From Costus lasius (Eukaryota > Streptophyta > Magnoliopsida > Zingiberales > Costaceae): a stretch of DNA of 64,000 nucleotides. The position numbers and the translations under genes are program-made. Positions 1 through 12,366 of the stretch are shown here, piece by piece; the first letter of the stretch is position 1, and each line of letters starts with the position of its first letter. The stretch is from the NCBI GenBank assembly GCA_027563935.2, contig CM050447.1:86785461-86849460 (forward strand), read 5' to 3'. Below the pieces are notes generated by a model, which worked only from the letters and a program-made list of their open reading frames with translations, was not told the origin of the DNA and did not search any database.

Positions 1-284
1 TGAATTGGAAGGATAAGAATGAAATGAGTGTTGTGTTTGCTTGATTGAATCTCATGTTTACTGCTTTCTGAATCGTTTGATATCTAGAAACTGTGGGACC
101 AAATTGGTGAATGCTTAAAACTCTCCCTCTAGTTGATTTCTTATGATTAGATCTTGGATTGCTAAAAAGTATTTTTCTAAACTTGGGTGCGAACTTCAAC
201 ACAAAAGATTATTCTTATACCAAGCATGTATTTCAACTTATTTTATTGCTTGAGGACAAGCAAAGATTTAAGTCCAGGAGTATT
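1..284 (+). other. 3' internal end of a Ty3/gypsy element (family D), with polypurine tract
   Basis: AT-rich non-coding sequence that ends in a run typical of the 3' end of Athila/Tat-like plant gypsy elements: a TTGCTTGAGGACAAGCAAA block (248-266) followed by a purine-rich tract (about 269-284) just before an LTR that starts TGATG. The same GAGGACAAGCAA block lies beside the G2 3' LTR on the minus strand (about 5587-5606). No reading frame is recognisable. The rest of this element lies left of the window. Confidence 0.6.
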
Positions 285-1968
285 TGATGCCTTGCATTTT
301 AGTAGTGATTTTTACTAATATTCCATGATGAATTTAGGCCTATTTGAATGTTTTTATACTCCTTTAAGACTTATTTAGTTAAAAACTTCAGAATCTTCAC
401 TTTTCGTCTGTCTTATTAAATTTTAGGTAAAATCACCCAATTTGGAAGTCTTTTTGAAGAATCTAAAAGCATAGGGTGATTCCTTATGAGAAGACAAAGC
501 TACCCATAAAATTTGGGCTCAATCGGAGCCCTTTCTGGATTTCACGGCCAGGTGAACCCCACGGGGTTCACCCGTCATCTTGCCGAAGGACGTAATTCAG
601 CGTGCGCATCATCGCCTGGTGAACCCGGCGGGGTTCACCGATGATATCAAAGGTTTTTGAAATCCACCGCACACTTCACTGGCAAGTGAACCCCATGGGG
701 TTCATCCATGATTCTGTCTGAAGATACCTGCATAAAAGGGGTTCAGCTATGATTATTTCGCAACAGATCTGCGACGAGTACTTCGGAACAGCCCGACCTC
801 TACTTGGTTTTTCGCTGATTCCCGGCCCGATTCAAGTCCAAATTTAGCAAGTGAAAATTCTGTGGAAAGCAGATTCGAAGGAGAGGGCAAGGAACATAAA
901 AGCCCTAATTCTCGTGCCATATTTGAGGAGCAATTGAGGAAAAGGCGAGTTAGGGTGAGTTGACCGACACCCATTCAGTATTTTGGCGATTTTAAACTTG
1001 ATTCAAGTCCAAATTTAGCAAGTGAGGACTTTTTGGAAAGCTGACTTGAAGACGAACAAAAGAAATATAAAAGCCCTAATTTTTAGGCCCTAATCATCGA
1101 GGAATCTGGCGACGAAGCGGCTAGGGCGGAAGTTGACGGTGAAAAGGCGACTTTGGGGTGATTTCTGGAGATTCGAGCGTCGGAACTCAGTAATCCTTGG
1201 TTATTTCGTTCGGTTCATCATCTCCTCCCTCTTAGAATCCTTTTCCTGTGATTTTCCTATGTTTAAAGAGAGTATTTTGAGCGATTCAACGATGGTTGTA
1301 GCGTAAACCTATTTTCAGGGCTAGGTTGAAGCCCTCTGACGATTTTTGTTTGCAACTCATGTATCAGCTTTGCTATTTGGATCATATTTTAAGCATATTT
1401 CACTTGATGCACTTATTTCTTGATTTGTACTCTGGTCAAGTATTATCATGTCATAGTTGTTATGGTTCATAACGAGAGTAGGACCGTAACTACCGAACCT
1501 CATTGTGAATCTTGCGAAGGCTCGACGCGAAAGTGCTTGTTCTTCACTCGAGGGTTCATAATCTACCACGGAACCCATTGGGTTTGTCGAAAATGGTCCA
1601 CCGCGAAAGTAGGAGACGTTCTAGGCAAACACCGGGGTGTACACTCGAAAGAGGGCACCTTGTACCAGGGTAGATTCCTTATGCATATCTGTAAATCCTT
1701 GTAACTGGTATTTATTCCTTAGCGCGATTAAAATCGTCAGAGAGGTGGAAACCAAAGCCCTGATATTCTCTCTCATATATTTTCCCTGCCGTAGCTGTTT
1801 GATTTCTTGTTTACTGTTCTGCTTAGTTTTAGTTTTTAAAGTTCCAAAAACCACGATTTGATCACCTTAGAGTCCAAGAATTAAATTTTCTGGTACTCAC
1901 CTTGTTCCCTGTGGGATCGATATCTTTTGTATTACTTCGATAACACCGTGCACTTGCGGTGCGTATCA
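285..1968 (+). repeat. 3' LTR of gypsy element D
   Basis: The LTR starts TGATGCC directly after the purine tract and ends GCGTATCA, about 1.68 kb, in the usual TG...CA form. The last 100 bases (a GTGGGATCGATATC-like block, then CGTGCACTTGCGGTGCG) resemble the ends of the other gypsy LTRs here. It carries palindromic repeats at 551-745. To its right, with no gap, begins a family A LTR remnant, so D seems to have inserted into an older family A LTR. The matching left target duplication is outside the window. Confidence 0.6.
551..745. repeat. Four diverged palindromic GGTGAACCCC repeats in LTR D
   Basis: Palindromes recur every 65-70 bases: 551-572 (10-base arms, 2-base centre), 618-639 (9-base arms, GGCG centre), 686-705 (GTGAACCCC, AT, GGGGTTCAT) and a half-copy GGGGTTCA near 738. 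They are much more GC-rich than the LTR around them. Confidence 0.6.
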
Positions 1969-2056
1969 ATAGCAAGTACTCAATTATTTGGTACTTGACA
2001 ACGAGGTCTCTGTGGTTCGATATCTTTCTTTATTACTTCGAGTATTCATGCACTTG
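1969..2056 (+). repeat. Remnant of the 3' end of a family A gypsy LTR
   Basis: About 88 bases match, in plus orientation, the last bases of the family A LTRs at 3912 (minus), 9791 (minus) and 30204 (plus): AATTATTTGGTACTT, the block ending TTTATTACTTCGAGTAT, and CATGCACTTG. It is cut on the left by LTR D and on the right joins copia coding sequence with no primer site or leader. Confidence 0.6.
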
Positions 2057-3911
2057 CTGAACACCACAATTGAATGGTGTGTCAGAAAGGAGAAATCGAA
2101 GCTTGTTGGACATGGTTCAATCTATGATGAGTCATGCAACTCTACCACCCTCATTCTAGGGTTTTGCACTTGAGACAGCTTCTCTAATACTGAATAACAT
2201 TCCATCTAAGAGTGTCTCCAAGATACCATCTGAGGTATGGAGTGGGAGACGCTCTAACCTCTCATTTATCAGGATCTGGGATGTGAGGCTTATGTCAAAC
2301 GTCAGGATTCTAGCAAGCTAGAACCTAGATCTAATAAATGTGCATTTGTGGGGTATCCTATGGAAACTAAAGGTTACTACTTCTATATCCCTGCCAAGAA
2401 TAAAGTTTTTGTTACTCGGGGTGCTGTCTTTCTAGAGAAAGAATTTCTCATGAGAAAAGTTAGTGGGAGGGAGTTTGACTTGGACGAGGTCCACGTGCAA
2501 CCACAAGACAAAGAAATGGAACTTGAGCCACCTGCACCGGTTGCTAGGCAGCCTGAGGCTCAGACATAGGGCCCACGTAGGTCTAGGAGGATTCATCGTG
2601 CACCTGAGAAGTATGGGTCACTATCGACCCAACACGATGGGAACTTCATCACTGAGGATGAGCCCAGGACTTATGATGAGGCGGTCAGTGGACCAGACTC
2701 CGAGAGATGACTCGAAACCACGCGATCCAAGATGGATTCCATGTGAGCTAACCAAGTCTGGGATTTGGTTGAGCTGCCTAATGGGGTAAAACCCATAGGG
2801 TGCAAATGGGTCTTCAAAATGAAGACAGACATGGATGGCAACATAGTTACCTATAAGGGTAGATTAGTGGCTAAAGGATTCAAACAAGTCCACGGGGTGG
2901 ACTATGATGAAACCTTCTCGCTAGTTGCCATGATTAAATCCATTCGGATTCTGCTTACTATAGCTGCATATCATGACTATGAGATATGGCAAATGGATGT
3001 TAAAACAGCGTTCCTTAATGGGAGGCTGACAGAGTATGTGTATGTGACACAACCTGATAGTTTCATCCATCCTGCAGATGTCAATAAAGTCTGTAGGCTA
3101 AAGAAATCCATTTATAGATTACAGCAAGCATCTCGAAGTTGGAATATTCGGTTTCATGAAGCTGTGAGAGATTATGGCTTCATCAAAAGCGAAGATGACG
3201 TCTGTCTATACAGAAAATTCAGTGGGAGTTTGGTGACTTTTCTGGTCTTGTATGTCGATGACATACTGCTCATCGGAAATGACATCCCTAGTCTTCAGTC
3301 TTTGGAGATATGGTTGGTGAAGTGTTTCGAGATGAAGGACTTAGGGGAGGCCACCTATATCCTAGGCGTGAGGATCTACCGGGATAAATCCAAGAGGCTC
3401 CTAGCCCTTAGACAGAGCACCTACATTGATAAGGTCCTGCAGAGGTTCAACTTGGAGCTATCCAGGAAGGGGTACCTTCCAGTGAGACATGACCTTACTC
3501 TCTCAAAGAGCTAGTGTCCCACCACACAGGCTGTGAGGGATGACATGAGTCGAGTGCCCTTTGCTTCGGCAGTGGGATCGATCATGTATGCAATGCTGTG
3601 TACTAGACCAGATGTGGCTTATGTTGTGAGCATAACCAGCTGCCAACTGATACTAATCCAATTTAGGTCTGCAACACTAGGTGGCTGTAAAGAACATCCT
3701 TAAGTATCTGAGAAGAACTAAGGATCTGTTCTTGGTCTATGGGGGATAGGATGAGCTCAGTGTTCATGGCAACACTGATGCGTCATTCCAGTTTGACCCT
3801 GACGACTTCAGATGGCAGGCCAGCTATATGTTCAAGATGAATGGAGGCGATGTATGCTGGAACAGCTTCAAGCAATCCACCATAGCTGATTCTACAATTG
3901 AGGCTAAGGGT
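2057..3911 (+). pseudogene. Copia pol pseudogene C1 (integrase end, RT, part of RNase H)
   Basis: A broken Ty1/copia polyprotein related to family B but clearly diverged. It begins in the integrase just before the NGVSERRNR stretch (about 2075). It then has the integrase-RT linker with GYPMETKGYYFY (about 2351), and RT from about 2760 with motif A MDVKTAFLNG near 2994 and YVDD near 3250. It stops in RNase H at ADSTIEAKG (about 3885-3910), where the G2 LTR begins. There are several nonsense codons (for example 2566-2569 and 3512-3514) and at least one frameshift near 2280. The longest open stretch is 2765-3514. No LTR of its own is present. Non-functional. Confidence 0.85.
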
Positions 3912-5569
3912 TGTGTCTGCAAGTGCACGGATACTCGAAGTAATAAAGAAAGATATCGAACCACAGAGACCTTATTGTTAAGTACCAAATAGTTATATTC
4001 TTACTAGCTAAACGACCGATTTTAATGCAAGTAAGCAATATAAAGGGTGAAAAGATAAATCAGAGAGAAACTGGGACTAGGGTTTCATCCACCTTAATTT
4101 CAATGAATAGACATAAATAAAAGGTCGTCAGACTAATCTTATCATGATAAAAACTTAATTTACTTCATAAAGGGATTATCTCACTTTCGTGCAAACAATC
4201 ATGCTGGGATCAATCATCGCTTTCGTGCAAGATCTATCCCAACGTTAAAGATAAGTAAATCATCAATCAAAGAATTCAAAGATCACTTTCGTGCATCCGA
4301 GACTCAACACAAGTTCTACTTATGGTTCTCCAACGTTCTGATCTTCACTTTCATGCAGGATCTCCACGTTTGATTCAATAATTCAATCATAGATTCAAAT
4401 TATCAATCATGGCAATAAGATCACTAAAATCAAATAATTAAAAACAAACCTAATTTCTTACGGAAAGTTCTTAACATGCAATTCTAGGGTTTTGAGTTCT
4501 CAAGCAAGTGACCTTTCGGTCCTTATTATGAGAACTCTAAAACATGAATAATAACATCAATCTAAGAAGAATCAAAATGCAATTATTCACATAAGTAAAA
4601 TTATCACAATGAAGATTATCATGATGAAAATAATATTCATCTAGTTATTAAAAATCAAGGGGATTACACCCCATGTCCCAAAATATAATTAAGCTAGCTT
4701 GGAAGAGAAAATACAATGAATCATAGTATCAAAGTGTCAAAAATCCAAGAAGAAGGGAGAAACAACGTTACAATACGGCGGTAATGGAAATTACAGCCGT
4801 AATTTGCATGTGAACAGTGCTGGCGAGCACTCTTTTGCTGATTTCTCCTCCGTTTGAGATCCTTTGGCTCTAAAACTTCTGGGGAGTTGTCCTCTCCTCC
4901 AGGCAAAGCTTCTATGTAAAAATCATGGCTTGAGGTGACCTCCATGTCTCTCGGCGTGAGGATGAACCCTAAATGCCTCTTTGTCGATTGCTCCCTCGCT
5001 TCTCCCTAAAAATTGGGTCTTTTGGTCCCTTTATATTATCCTCATTGAGTCAAGTCTGCAGCAACTTTCGGATTTCAATTTGGACTTCTAGATCAAAAGA
5101 TATGGTCAGCACAAGATTCGACCTTCGAATAGTCTACAAAAATCTTGAATACGGGATGAAATTACGGCCGTAAAATAAATTACGGCAGTACCGTAATTTC
5201 TGGAAGTCTCTCGGGTGAATTCTGGGTCAAAAATGCAGTACCATAAAATAAATATGGCACTGTCTTATTTTCTGCAAATTACAGCCGTAATATCCATTAC
5301 ACCTGGGGTGTATTTTTTAAACTTGCTCCAATTTGCATGAAAATTAGCGGGCGGCTTCGTTTCGATGTCCTGAATCCATTCGTGCACTCAAATCTTTCAA
5401 AATCCGTCAAAATATGGCACTTTTTACCTGAAAATTATTAAAAAAAAGAAATGGTGTAGATTCCATAATATTTGACAAAAAAGGCATAAAAATAAGCAAA
5501 GTGGTATGAATTTGACACGAAAAGATATATAAAATGGCATGAAATTTACTATAAATTTCGTTGTCATCA
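3912..5569 (-). repeat. G2 3' LTR (family A)
   Basis: Read on the minus strand it starts TGATGACAACG and ends GCAGACACA, 1658 bp. It matches the other G2 LTR and the solo LTR at 28566-30204. It carries spaced copies of TCACTTTCGTGCA (about 4191, 4283, with variants near 4220 and 4344) and palindromes of the TTACGGCCGTAA kind (5162-5173 and 5181-5197). Relative to the right LTR it lacks about 45 bases between two copies of the GATCACTTTCGTG motif. Confidence 0.75.
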
Positions 5570-8230
5570 AATACATAAGGCTCAAACTTTGCTTGTCCTC
5601 AAGCAAAAATCAAAAATTGATCATAAGCATAGACTTTCTTATGAAGAATAAATTTCTAAAATACAATCACTAATGAAAAATCTCACCAATTGCTTCATAA
5701 AATTTCAAGTAAACACATCTCCTTTTGAATTCAATTCTCAATATCCACAATCAAATAAAATTTCACAACTTGTACAATAAGTAGAATATCAATCTCAAGA
5801 CTTCATCGAGTTTCAATTCATAACTATCAACTTTTGTTTACAGGAATAGGATTTCCAATATATTTTTCCACTCATAATTTTTGTATCGTCCACATTCTCT
5901 AATTCGATTACCACTTTTTTTTCTGGTGACGAAGTTAGAGTACACTAATCACATAATCAATATAACAGAACTCATATCTTTTTAGTAGAAATAATTTTAC
6001 CAAAGATAGTGGAGTTAATGTAGATCGATCTCTCTCCATGGCATGCACCCACATAGACACATGCTTTTTCTTTTTATCATTTTTTCTCTCTCTTTTTTTT
6101 TATACTTCAACCCTTGTCCTTTGGTACCATTGTCAATTTTGCACAGTGCCAAGTAGGGGAGTCCTCACTTTATTTGGATCAAGGAATCTTTCTTCCCAAC
6201 AAATAGCAAATAGCATGAATATCAACTAAATTAATCAATCATGATCAATTCAAAAATCATACTCATATGCTAGTTTTATTCAAAGAAGTAGTTTCACTTT
6301 TAAACCAAATTCATCAAATGATATATCTGTCCAAAATCTCTTTCAACAATCCATGAAAAATTTCAAAAGCAGATATGTTTTAGAGAAATAAATTCAACAT
6401 AATAGGTCTAGTCCTAATTTCATGCATGAATTCATTTATCATCAAGAAAGTTCTACACTTCTTTTATCACATGGATTCAAGTCATAAAAAAAATCTTTAA
6501 GCATCAAAATATGTCAAAATCTCTGCGAAGGTGTGAAGCATCAAACTCAAACAATCATGGTCAAAAGTTTAAAATGATATATTCAAGAGACCACATCGAG
6601 TAGAAATCTTAGTGAGTGATACATCTAAAGTAAATCAAAGATGCAACCATATGAAATAATTATGAATACAAGAGAGTGCAAACGTTACTCACAAAACTAT
6701 ATAGCAAGCTCTGACTGAAAATAGTGCTGGGGCAGATGCTGCAAGGTCCAAAGATGTGCCTTTTGAAAATTTTTCCTGCACAATTTAAGATACATAAGGC
6801 TCAGTCTGAAAATAATCTCAAAAAATAATAATGATAAAAATAATTTTGTCAAGGGAGAATCAGAGATGTCGCTAGAGGTCTAAAGAGGATGCCGGTGGAA
6901 AGAGTCGAGCAGGCAAGAAGCAGAGGGTGAACAGAGGCTCGCTGAAAAGCTGTTAGCAATAATGGTGATGCCAACAGTAGAGTGAGTAATCTCTAGTGGC
7001 CTGTTAGAGACTATAGTCCTGGAGGTCATATCGTTGGCCGGTGGGTGCCAGAAATAATCCTGCATAGATAAAAAAAAATCAGTCACTAATAAAGAGTCTG
7101 CTAAATAAATAAATGAAATAAATGGAAATAGAGGCAGTAGAAGAAGAGTCTGCTGATGGTATAATCCAGTGTCGACGGTTGGAAACAATGATGTTAGAGG
7201 CAGATGCAGTGGTGGCTAAAGGTGGAAGATAGTTGCTCTTGAAGATTTCTGGATCTGGAGCCAAAAGAAGCTATAATAGGTAGAAGTCAAACAGAATAGC
7301 CACTTAATTTTTTAGGAAAAGTAGCCATACCCAAAAATAAGATTTAATGATCCCAAAGGAAAATGGACAGAACCATATAATAGAATAAAACTCGTTCTTT
7401 TCAGATGTATGAAAATCAAAGGATCAAAATCTATCAGGAATTTAGGGTATCAATAGAAAGAAGGCTACTCAGATTATAAAACTACAAAAATTGCACAAAA
7501 GTTAATCAGATTCGAAAAGTTGCCTTGTGTCCTATAATGATCAGAAAATATTTTCATGAAAATAACTAATCCACGAGATAGAATGACACATGTTCTTCAT
7601 ATACCATGCAAAAAATATGGGTTTCAAGTCATTGAAGCATCTTAAAAAGCTGCAGCAAAAGTGCTAATCAGATTAGTCAGAAAAAAAAACTACTACAGAA
7701 ATTAATCAGAATCAAAAAGTTGCTATGGGTTTTAGAATGATCCACAGACTTTAAAATTCAGCAAAAATATCCAAATGATAGACAAAGATGTGTACCTCCA
7801 TGTGGTGCCAAAAATCAAAAATTTTCCCAACCCAGTTTCTTAAAATCACTGTGAGAAAACACCTAATCAGATAAGCAAACTGCAGTTTTCAGAATATGTG
7901 CGTGTAATTTCTCACGGCAATGTCGTATTTTTCAAAGAACTCTCCGGTAAGAAATATGCAGGAATTACGGTACCGTAAAAAATGTTACGGTACTGCCGTA
8001 AAAAATGCAAAACTCTCGGATAAGAAATCGATCAAAATTACGGCCCATGTAAAATATTACGGCAGTGCCGTATTTTGTGTAAAATTTGATTTTCCCTGTA
8101 AAAAAAATAGAAAAAAAATTAATTCTAAAAATAAACTAAAATAAAAGAAACTAAGCTAAGGTAAGAGCGCTTGGGTTGCCTCCCAAGAAGCGCTAATTTC
8201 TAGGTCATTAGCTTGACCAAAAATCAAATC
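5570..8230 (-). other. G2 non-coding 3' region
   Basis: About 2.7 kb with no convincing gene. On the minus strand it runs from just after the gag-like gene to the polypurine tract (about 5570-5605, with the GAGGACAAGCAA block). It holds a T-rich run at 6060-6110 and several TTACGGTACCGTAA-type palindromes at 7965-8075. Small open frames here (for example 6880-7188) have no recognisable motif and look like chance. Confidence 0.6.
8166..8194 (-). promoter_or_regulatory. Conserved GGGAGGCAACCCAAG stem-loop of gypsy elements
   Basis: On the minus strand AGCGCTT-CTTGGG-AGGCAA-CCCAAGCGCT forms a stem-loop directly downstream of the gag-like gene. The equivalent block follows the stop codon of the G1 integrase at 38001-38027. 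Its position suggests that G2 lost pol between gag and this motif. Its function is not known to me; post-stop RNA structure is a guess. Confidence 0.55.
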
Positions 8231-9554
8231 TCATGGTGAAGCAGGTGAATCAGTACCAAAGTAAATAGCATGTAATTTTTTCCTTTTTCGCTGTCCAAAA
8301 AGTTTAGGCACTAATTCAAATATCCAAAATTTCATGTAAATTACAATCCCCGTGGCTTTCTTAAATATGCGGAAATCAAAATCAAAATTTTCAATTCCAA
8401 TCAAAGGATATTTAATGATCTTCCTAAATTTATCAGAAAGTAAAATCAGAAGTCCTTTCTTCAAATTGAAATCTTCAATTTTCATAGGACTTTGATCAAA
8501 AGATATAAGTATTGGATCATGAAAATAATCTTTGTGTCTCACATTAGATTCCTCAATAAAACATAAATTTTCAATGAAATCAGAAGATTCAATAGTAGAT
8601 ATGGGCAAAACATCAGAGTGAGATACATCAATGTTTGAAATATTCAAATCCTTTTTAAGTTCCTCTGTTCATCATCAAATAATTTATCAATTTCAAAGTT
8701 ATCAACAAATTCATAGTCAGACTTTTCTAAATCAGTCCCCTCATAACCTTCATCAGATTTAACAACAAATGATATATCATCAAAAGAATCAATTTCACAA
8801 TTATCATTAGAATCAAAATATTTTTGAAGTCAATTTTCTCAAATTTTTCCACAAATAAATTATCAGATGAATCAATTTTACAATCATCAAAATCAGAGTG
8901 AGATTCAAGAATAAACACATAAGGCTCAATCTCAAAACAATCATAATCAGTGGGGGAATTTTCTAGAACAAGTTCCTCAGTTTCAAACTCAAATAAACAA
9001 GTTTGTTGTGCTAACTGGGTTTCCAAAAATTCAGAATTAGCAGTTAAAGATTCTACATTAGAATCAAGCTGACCAATTATTTCCTTAAGATCTTCAATTT
9101 CTTTACTTTGATTTGTCATGAATTGGTTTTGATTTGACATGAATTTTTCAAGCATGGATTGTAACCTAGATTTTTCAGTATCTTCAAAGTATGATTCAGA
9201 AACATGATTTGAGCAATCCTCATAAAAAGAAGTTTGATTTTCCCATCCAGAATTATATTGATCATCTTCATAACATGATAAATTGGAATTTGGAGAAATT
9301 AAAATTTGGCAATTAGAACTATAATGACCAAAACATCCACAAATATCACAACTAATGGAAGAATAAGATGTCTTAACATGATGCATATTTAAAGTGTCTA
9401 TTTTACGAAAGATAAAATCTAACTTATCTTGAAGAGTGCATGATGAATCATCCTCATATGGCATATATACCTCATCTCTTTTAGTTGCCCACGAGTTGAA
9501 ATTAAAAGACATATCTTCAAATCTATCAAGAATAGAAAGATAATCAAACACCAA
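8231..9554 (-). pseudogene. Gag-like gene of G2 with CCHC zinc knuckle, frameshifted
   Basis: Encodes a gag-like protein in two open pieces, 9554-8727 (275 aa) and 8647-8231 (138 aa). They are joined by a third-frame stretch, so frameshifts lie near 8828 and 8655. Near residues 69-82 of the first piece is a complete CX2CX4HX4C knuckle (CDICGCFGHYSSNC, 9309-9350), expected to bind element RNA. A Glu/Asp/Asn/Ser-rich, likely coiled region follows (SKEIEDLKEIIGQL). The second piece, rich in Phe, Ile and Lys, is not recognisable. No protease or RT follows. The knuckle is the only firm homology; the capsid role is inferred from position after leader and primer site. Confidence 0.6.
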
Positions 9555-9790
9555 TCAATCAAATAAAACCCCTTTTTTTTTCAGAATATATAAAACAAAG
9601 AAAATATAAAACACAAGCAAATTCAGAAATTTTAAAAAATCTCAGTTCTGTCACAACTTCTGAAAATCCAAACCTTCAAAAACAAAAAAAAAAGTTAAAT
9701 CTAAAACAAATAAAACGTAGTCTAGCAATACTAACAACTATTTTGATATTAACAAAACTAAGGTCCCCGGCAATGTCGCCAAAAACTTGT
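9555..9790 (-). promoter_or_regulatory. G2 leader with primer binding site
   Basis: Just inside the 5' LTR, on the minus strand, TGGCGACATTGCCGGGGA (9764-9781) resembles the tRNA-Asp primer site usual in Athila/Tat-like elements. It is separated from the LTR end by 9 bases. The rest of the leader is AT-rich and has no gene. Confidence 0.65.
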
Positions 9791-10305
9791 TGTGTCCGCA
9801 AGTGCACGGATACTCGAAGTAATAAAGAAAGATATCGAACCACAGAGACCCTACTGTTAAGTACCAAATAGTTGTATTCTTACTAGCTAAGCGACCAATT
9901 TTAATGCAATTAAGAAATATAAAGGGTGAAAAGATAAATTAGAGAGAAACTGGGACTAGGGTTTTATCCACCTTAATTTCAATGAATAGACATAAATAAA
10001 AGGTCGTTAGTCTAATCTTATCATGATAAAGACTTAATTTACTTCGTAATGGGATTATCTCACTTTCGTGCAGACAATCATACAGGGATCAATCCTCGGT
10101 TTCGCACAAGATCTATCTCAACGCTAAAGATTAATAAATCATCAATCAAATAATTGAAAGATCACTTTCGTGAATCCGAATTCTAAGTTGATTATTTCAA
10201 GTGGAATCTCAAGGATCACTTTCGTGCATCCGAGACTCAACACAAGTTCTACTTATGGTTCTCCAACGTTCCGATCTTCACTTTCGTGCAGGATCTCCAC
10301 ATTTG
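9791..10305 (-). repeat. G2 5' LTR, proximal part
   Basis: The LTR end (GCGGACACA on the minus strand) up to the E1 insertion. It matches 3912-4370 of the G2 3' LTR apart from about 45 extra bases near 10161-10215. The last five bases, atttg (10301-10305), pair with gtttg at 20562-20566 as the E1 target duplication. Confidence 0.75.
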
Positions 10306-12162
10306 TGAAAGTGGGGCGAAACCCTAATAAGCGCAGATTAAAATTTTTGCATAGCGGAAGCTAGGGTTTCTAAGGATCGCATGTGGCATGAACATATGAT
10401 TAACCTTATGTTTGTAAAGATCAAGTTGTGATCTTACCAAAGCCATTGTTTGGATGGCGGCTTGGAAGCAAGAGGGCGATGTGGCTCTCCTCCAAAGTGG
10501 ACGCACACAAGTTGGCGATGGCTTCCTCCCTTGGTGTGAGCCTTGTGCTAGCAAAGCCCTCCAAAGAGTCCTAGATGCGTGAAGGAGATTGAGATGATTT
10601 CCTTGGCTAACTGAATCTCCTTCTTGGCGTTAAGATCACCCAAGACGAGAGCAAGAAGATGCAAGTCGGCGAGAGAGAGAGGAGACTTCTCACGTTCGAA
10701 AACGTTGGGAAATTCCAACAAGGAAAAACGTCTTTCTAAAAATAGAAAGCACTAACTCCACATTCAATTCCCACGTTACCATCGAACTTCATCTCTCAAT
10801 CGAACCAAACGTTCACATAAGTGAACCGGTTCAATTTAATTCGGTTCAATTGCATTTGGTTCAAAGACCAAATCAAACCAGCATTGGTTCAGATCTTGAC
10901 AAACCAAATGGCTCAAGATCTAACCATTCATCTCTTGATGCTCCTGATCTTATCGATCAAGCATCAATTCTCTCGATCGAAGCTTACCGATCTCAAGCCC
11001 TAATCAATCAAACATGATCAGACCAGATCTCACTTACAATCAGAGTTTAAACTCCTTTAAATTGAACCAAAACAATTCAGTCCACACGATCTGACATGAG
11101 TAAGCCATATCAACAAATTGTGCGACCCTAAGGGTTTCCTTTAAATGTCGGTAACGATAACTTACGTTATCACGAATAGAGAGGGGTATCTAGCAACACA
11201 TCACTGTCTCCCGATATAAAGGAAAGAGTTTTCCAAGACTACACCCAAACACAGCACAAGTGTGAATTCAATTCACTAGGCATACATGTTTCCTTTGCCA
11301 CTGGATGTTCTCGTTGGACAAGCATGTCAAGCCTGTAACTCCAACATGATGAGAATGATTAGATCAGATGAACATAATCATCTGGGTATGGCCATACACT
11401 TTCACAACCATCTCATACAGGGGGCCCCTTTAGAACATCACACTCCAAACAAGGAGAAGGCAATCCTATATCTATCACTAATGCCCTAACATGACTCATG
11501 CCCATTATCCAAGATAATCTATAACCATTACATTTCAAATGATATTGAACTACCTCAAGACAATGCCAATCCTCATTTATAAACACAAGTGATCTCAAGT
11601 CAGAGGAAATATGCCACTTGTTTGCATATAAGGATTATTCATATTGTGACAAGCAATTGAATATCCTAAGTAGGGTCAGTCCAGTACATCCAATGCACCT
11701 ATGAGTCTACATCTTATTCCATGCTCGAGGCACTATATAATTAATGCAGTGCGGCGAAAAAAGAATCCCTTAAGTTCGTTACCATTACTCATCAGTGCAA
11801 CAACTAGTCCTTAAGATATACAGAATACTCAAAACAAACTGAACTTGAGTGCCCATGGTCAGCAAGTAACAACCAAGAGTATTTAATTGTCTCAGTGACT
11901 TTAAAAGGTTCTCTCAACTATGTTGACTTGAGATTTAGGTTTGAAGTATTTTTTTTCTTGTATTAAACCTTCTTTGTGCAAAAAGTAAGTTGAGGTGAAA
12001 TGGTTATTTTTCCCGGGTATCATCGACACCATCAAGATAAGTAGTGTCAGCAAAGGTTTGCAATCTCTATTTGTATTGGTGCATTGGTCCAAGTAATACC
12101 GGTACTATCCATATAGGCACCTAGTGTACTAATATCAAAGTTCAAAAAACTAGTGTGCACTA

Positions 12163-12366
12163 ATGAACCCATTCAATACGTTGCGATCGTACTTAGAGGT
12201 ACAACAGTGCCCTCTAAATTTCAATGGATTGATTATATACTCGGATCTGATGTTATTGGAATTCTCAGATTTCGAGATTATTCTTGGAATGAATTGGCTG
12301 TCCTATAACCGTGTGGTGGTTGATTGCGATGACTACATGGTGATAACTTATCCAGGAATTGATGAA
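12163..12366 (+). pseudogene. Ty3/gypsy aspartic protease fragment
   Basis: The open frame contains [20 protein letters not shown], the conserved C-terminal part of chromovirus-type gypsy protease (usual form D-ILGMDWL). The active-site DTGA region is missing. Homology ends where the reversed RT fragment begins. Only a scrap of a gene. Confidence 0.7.
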
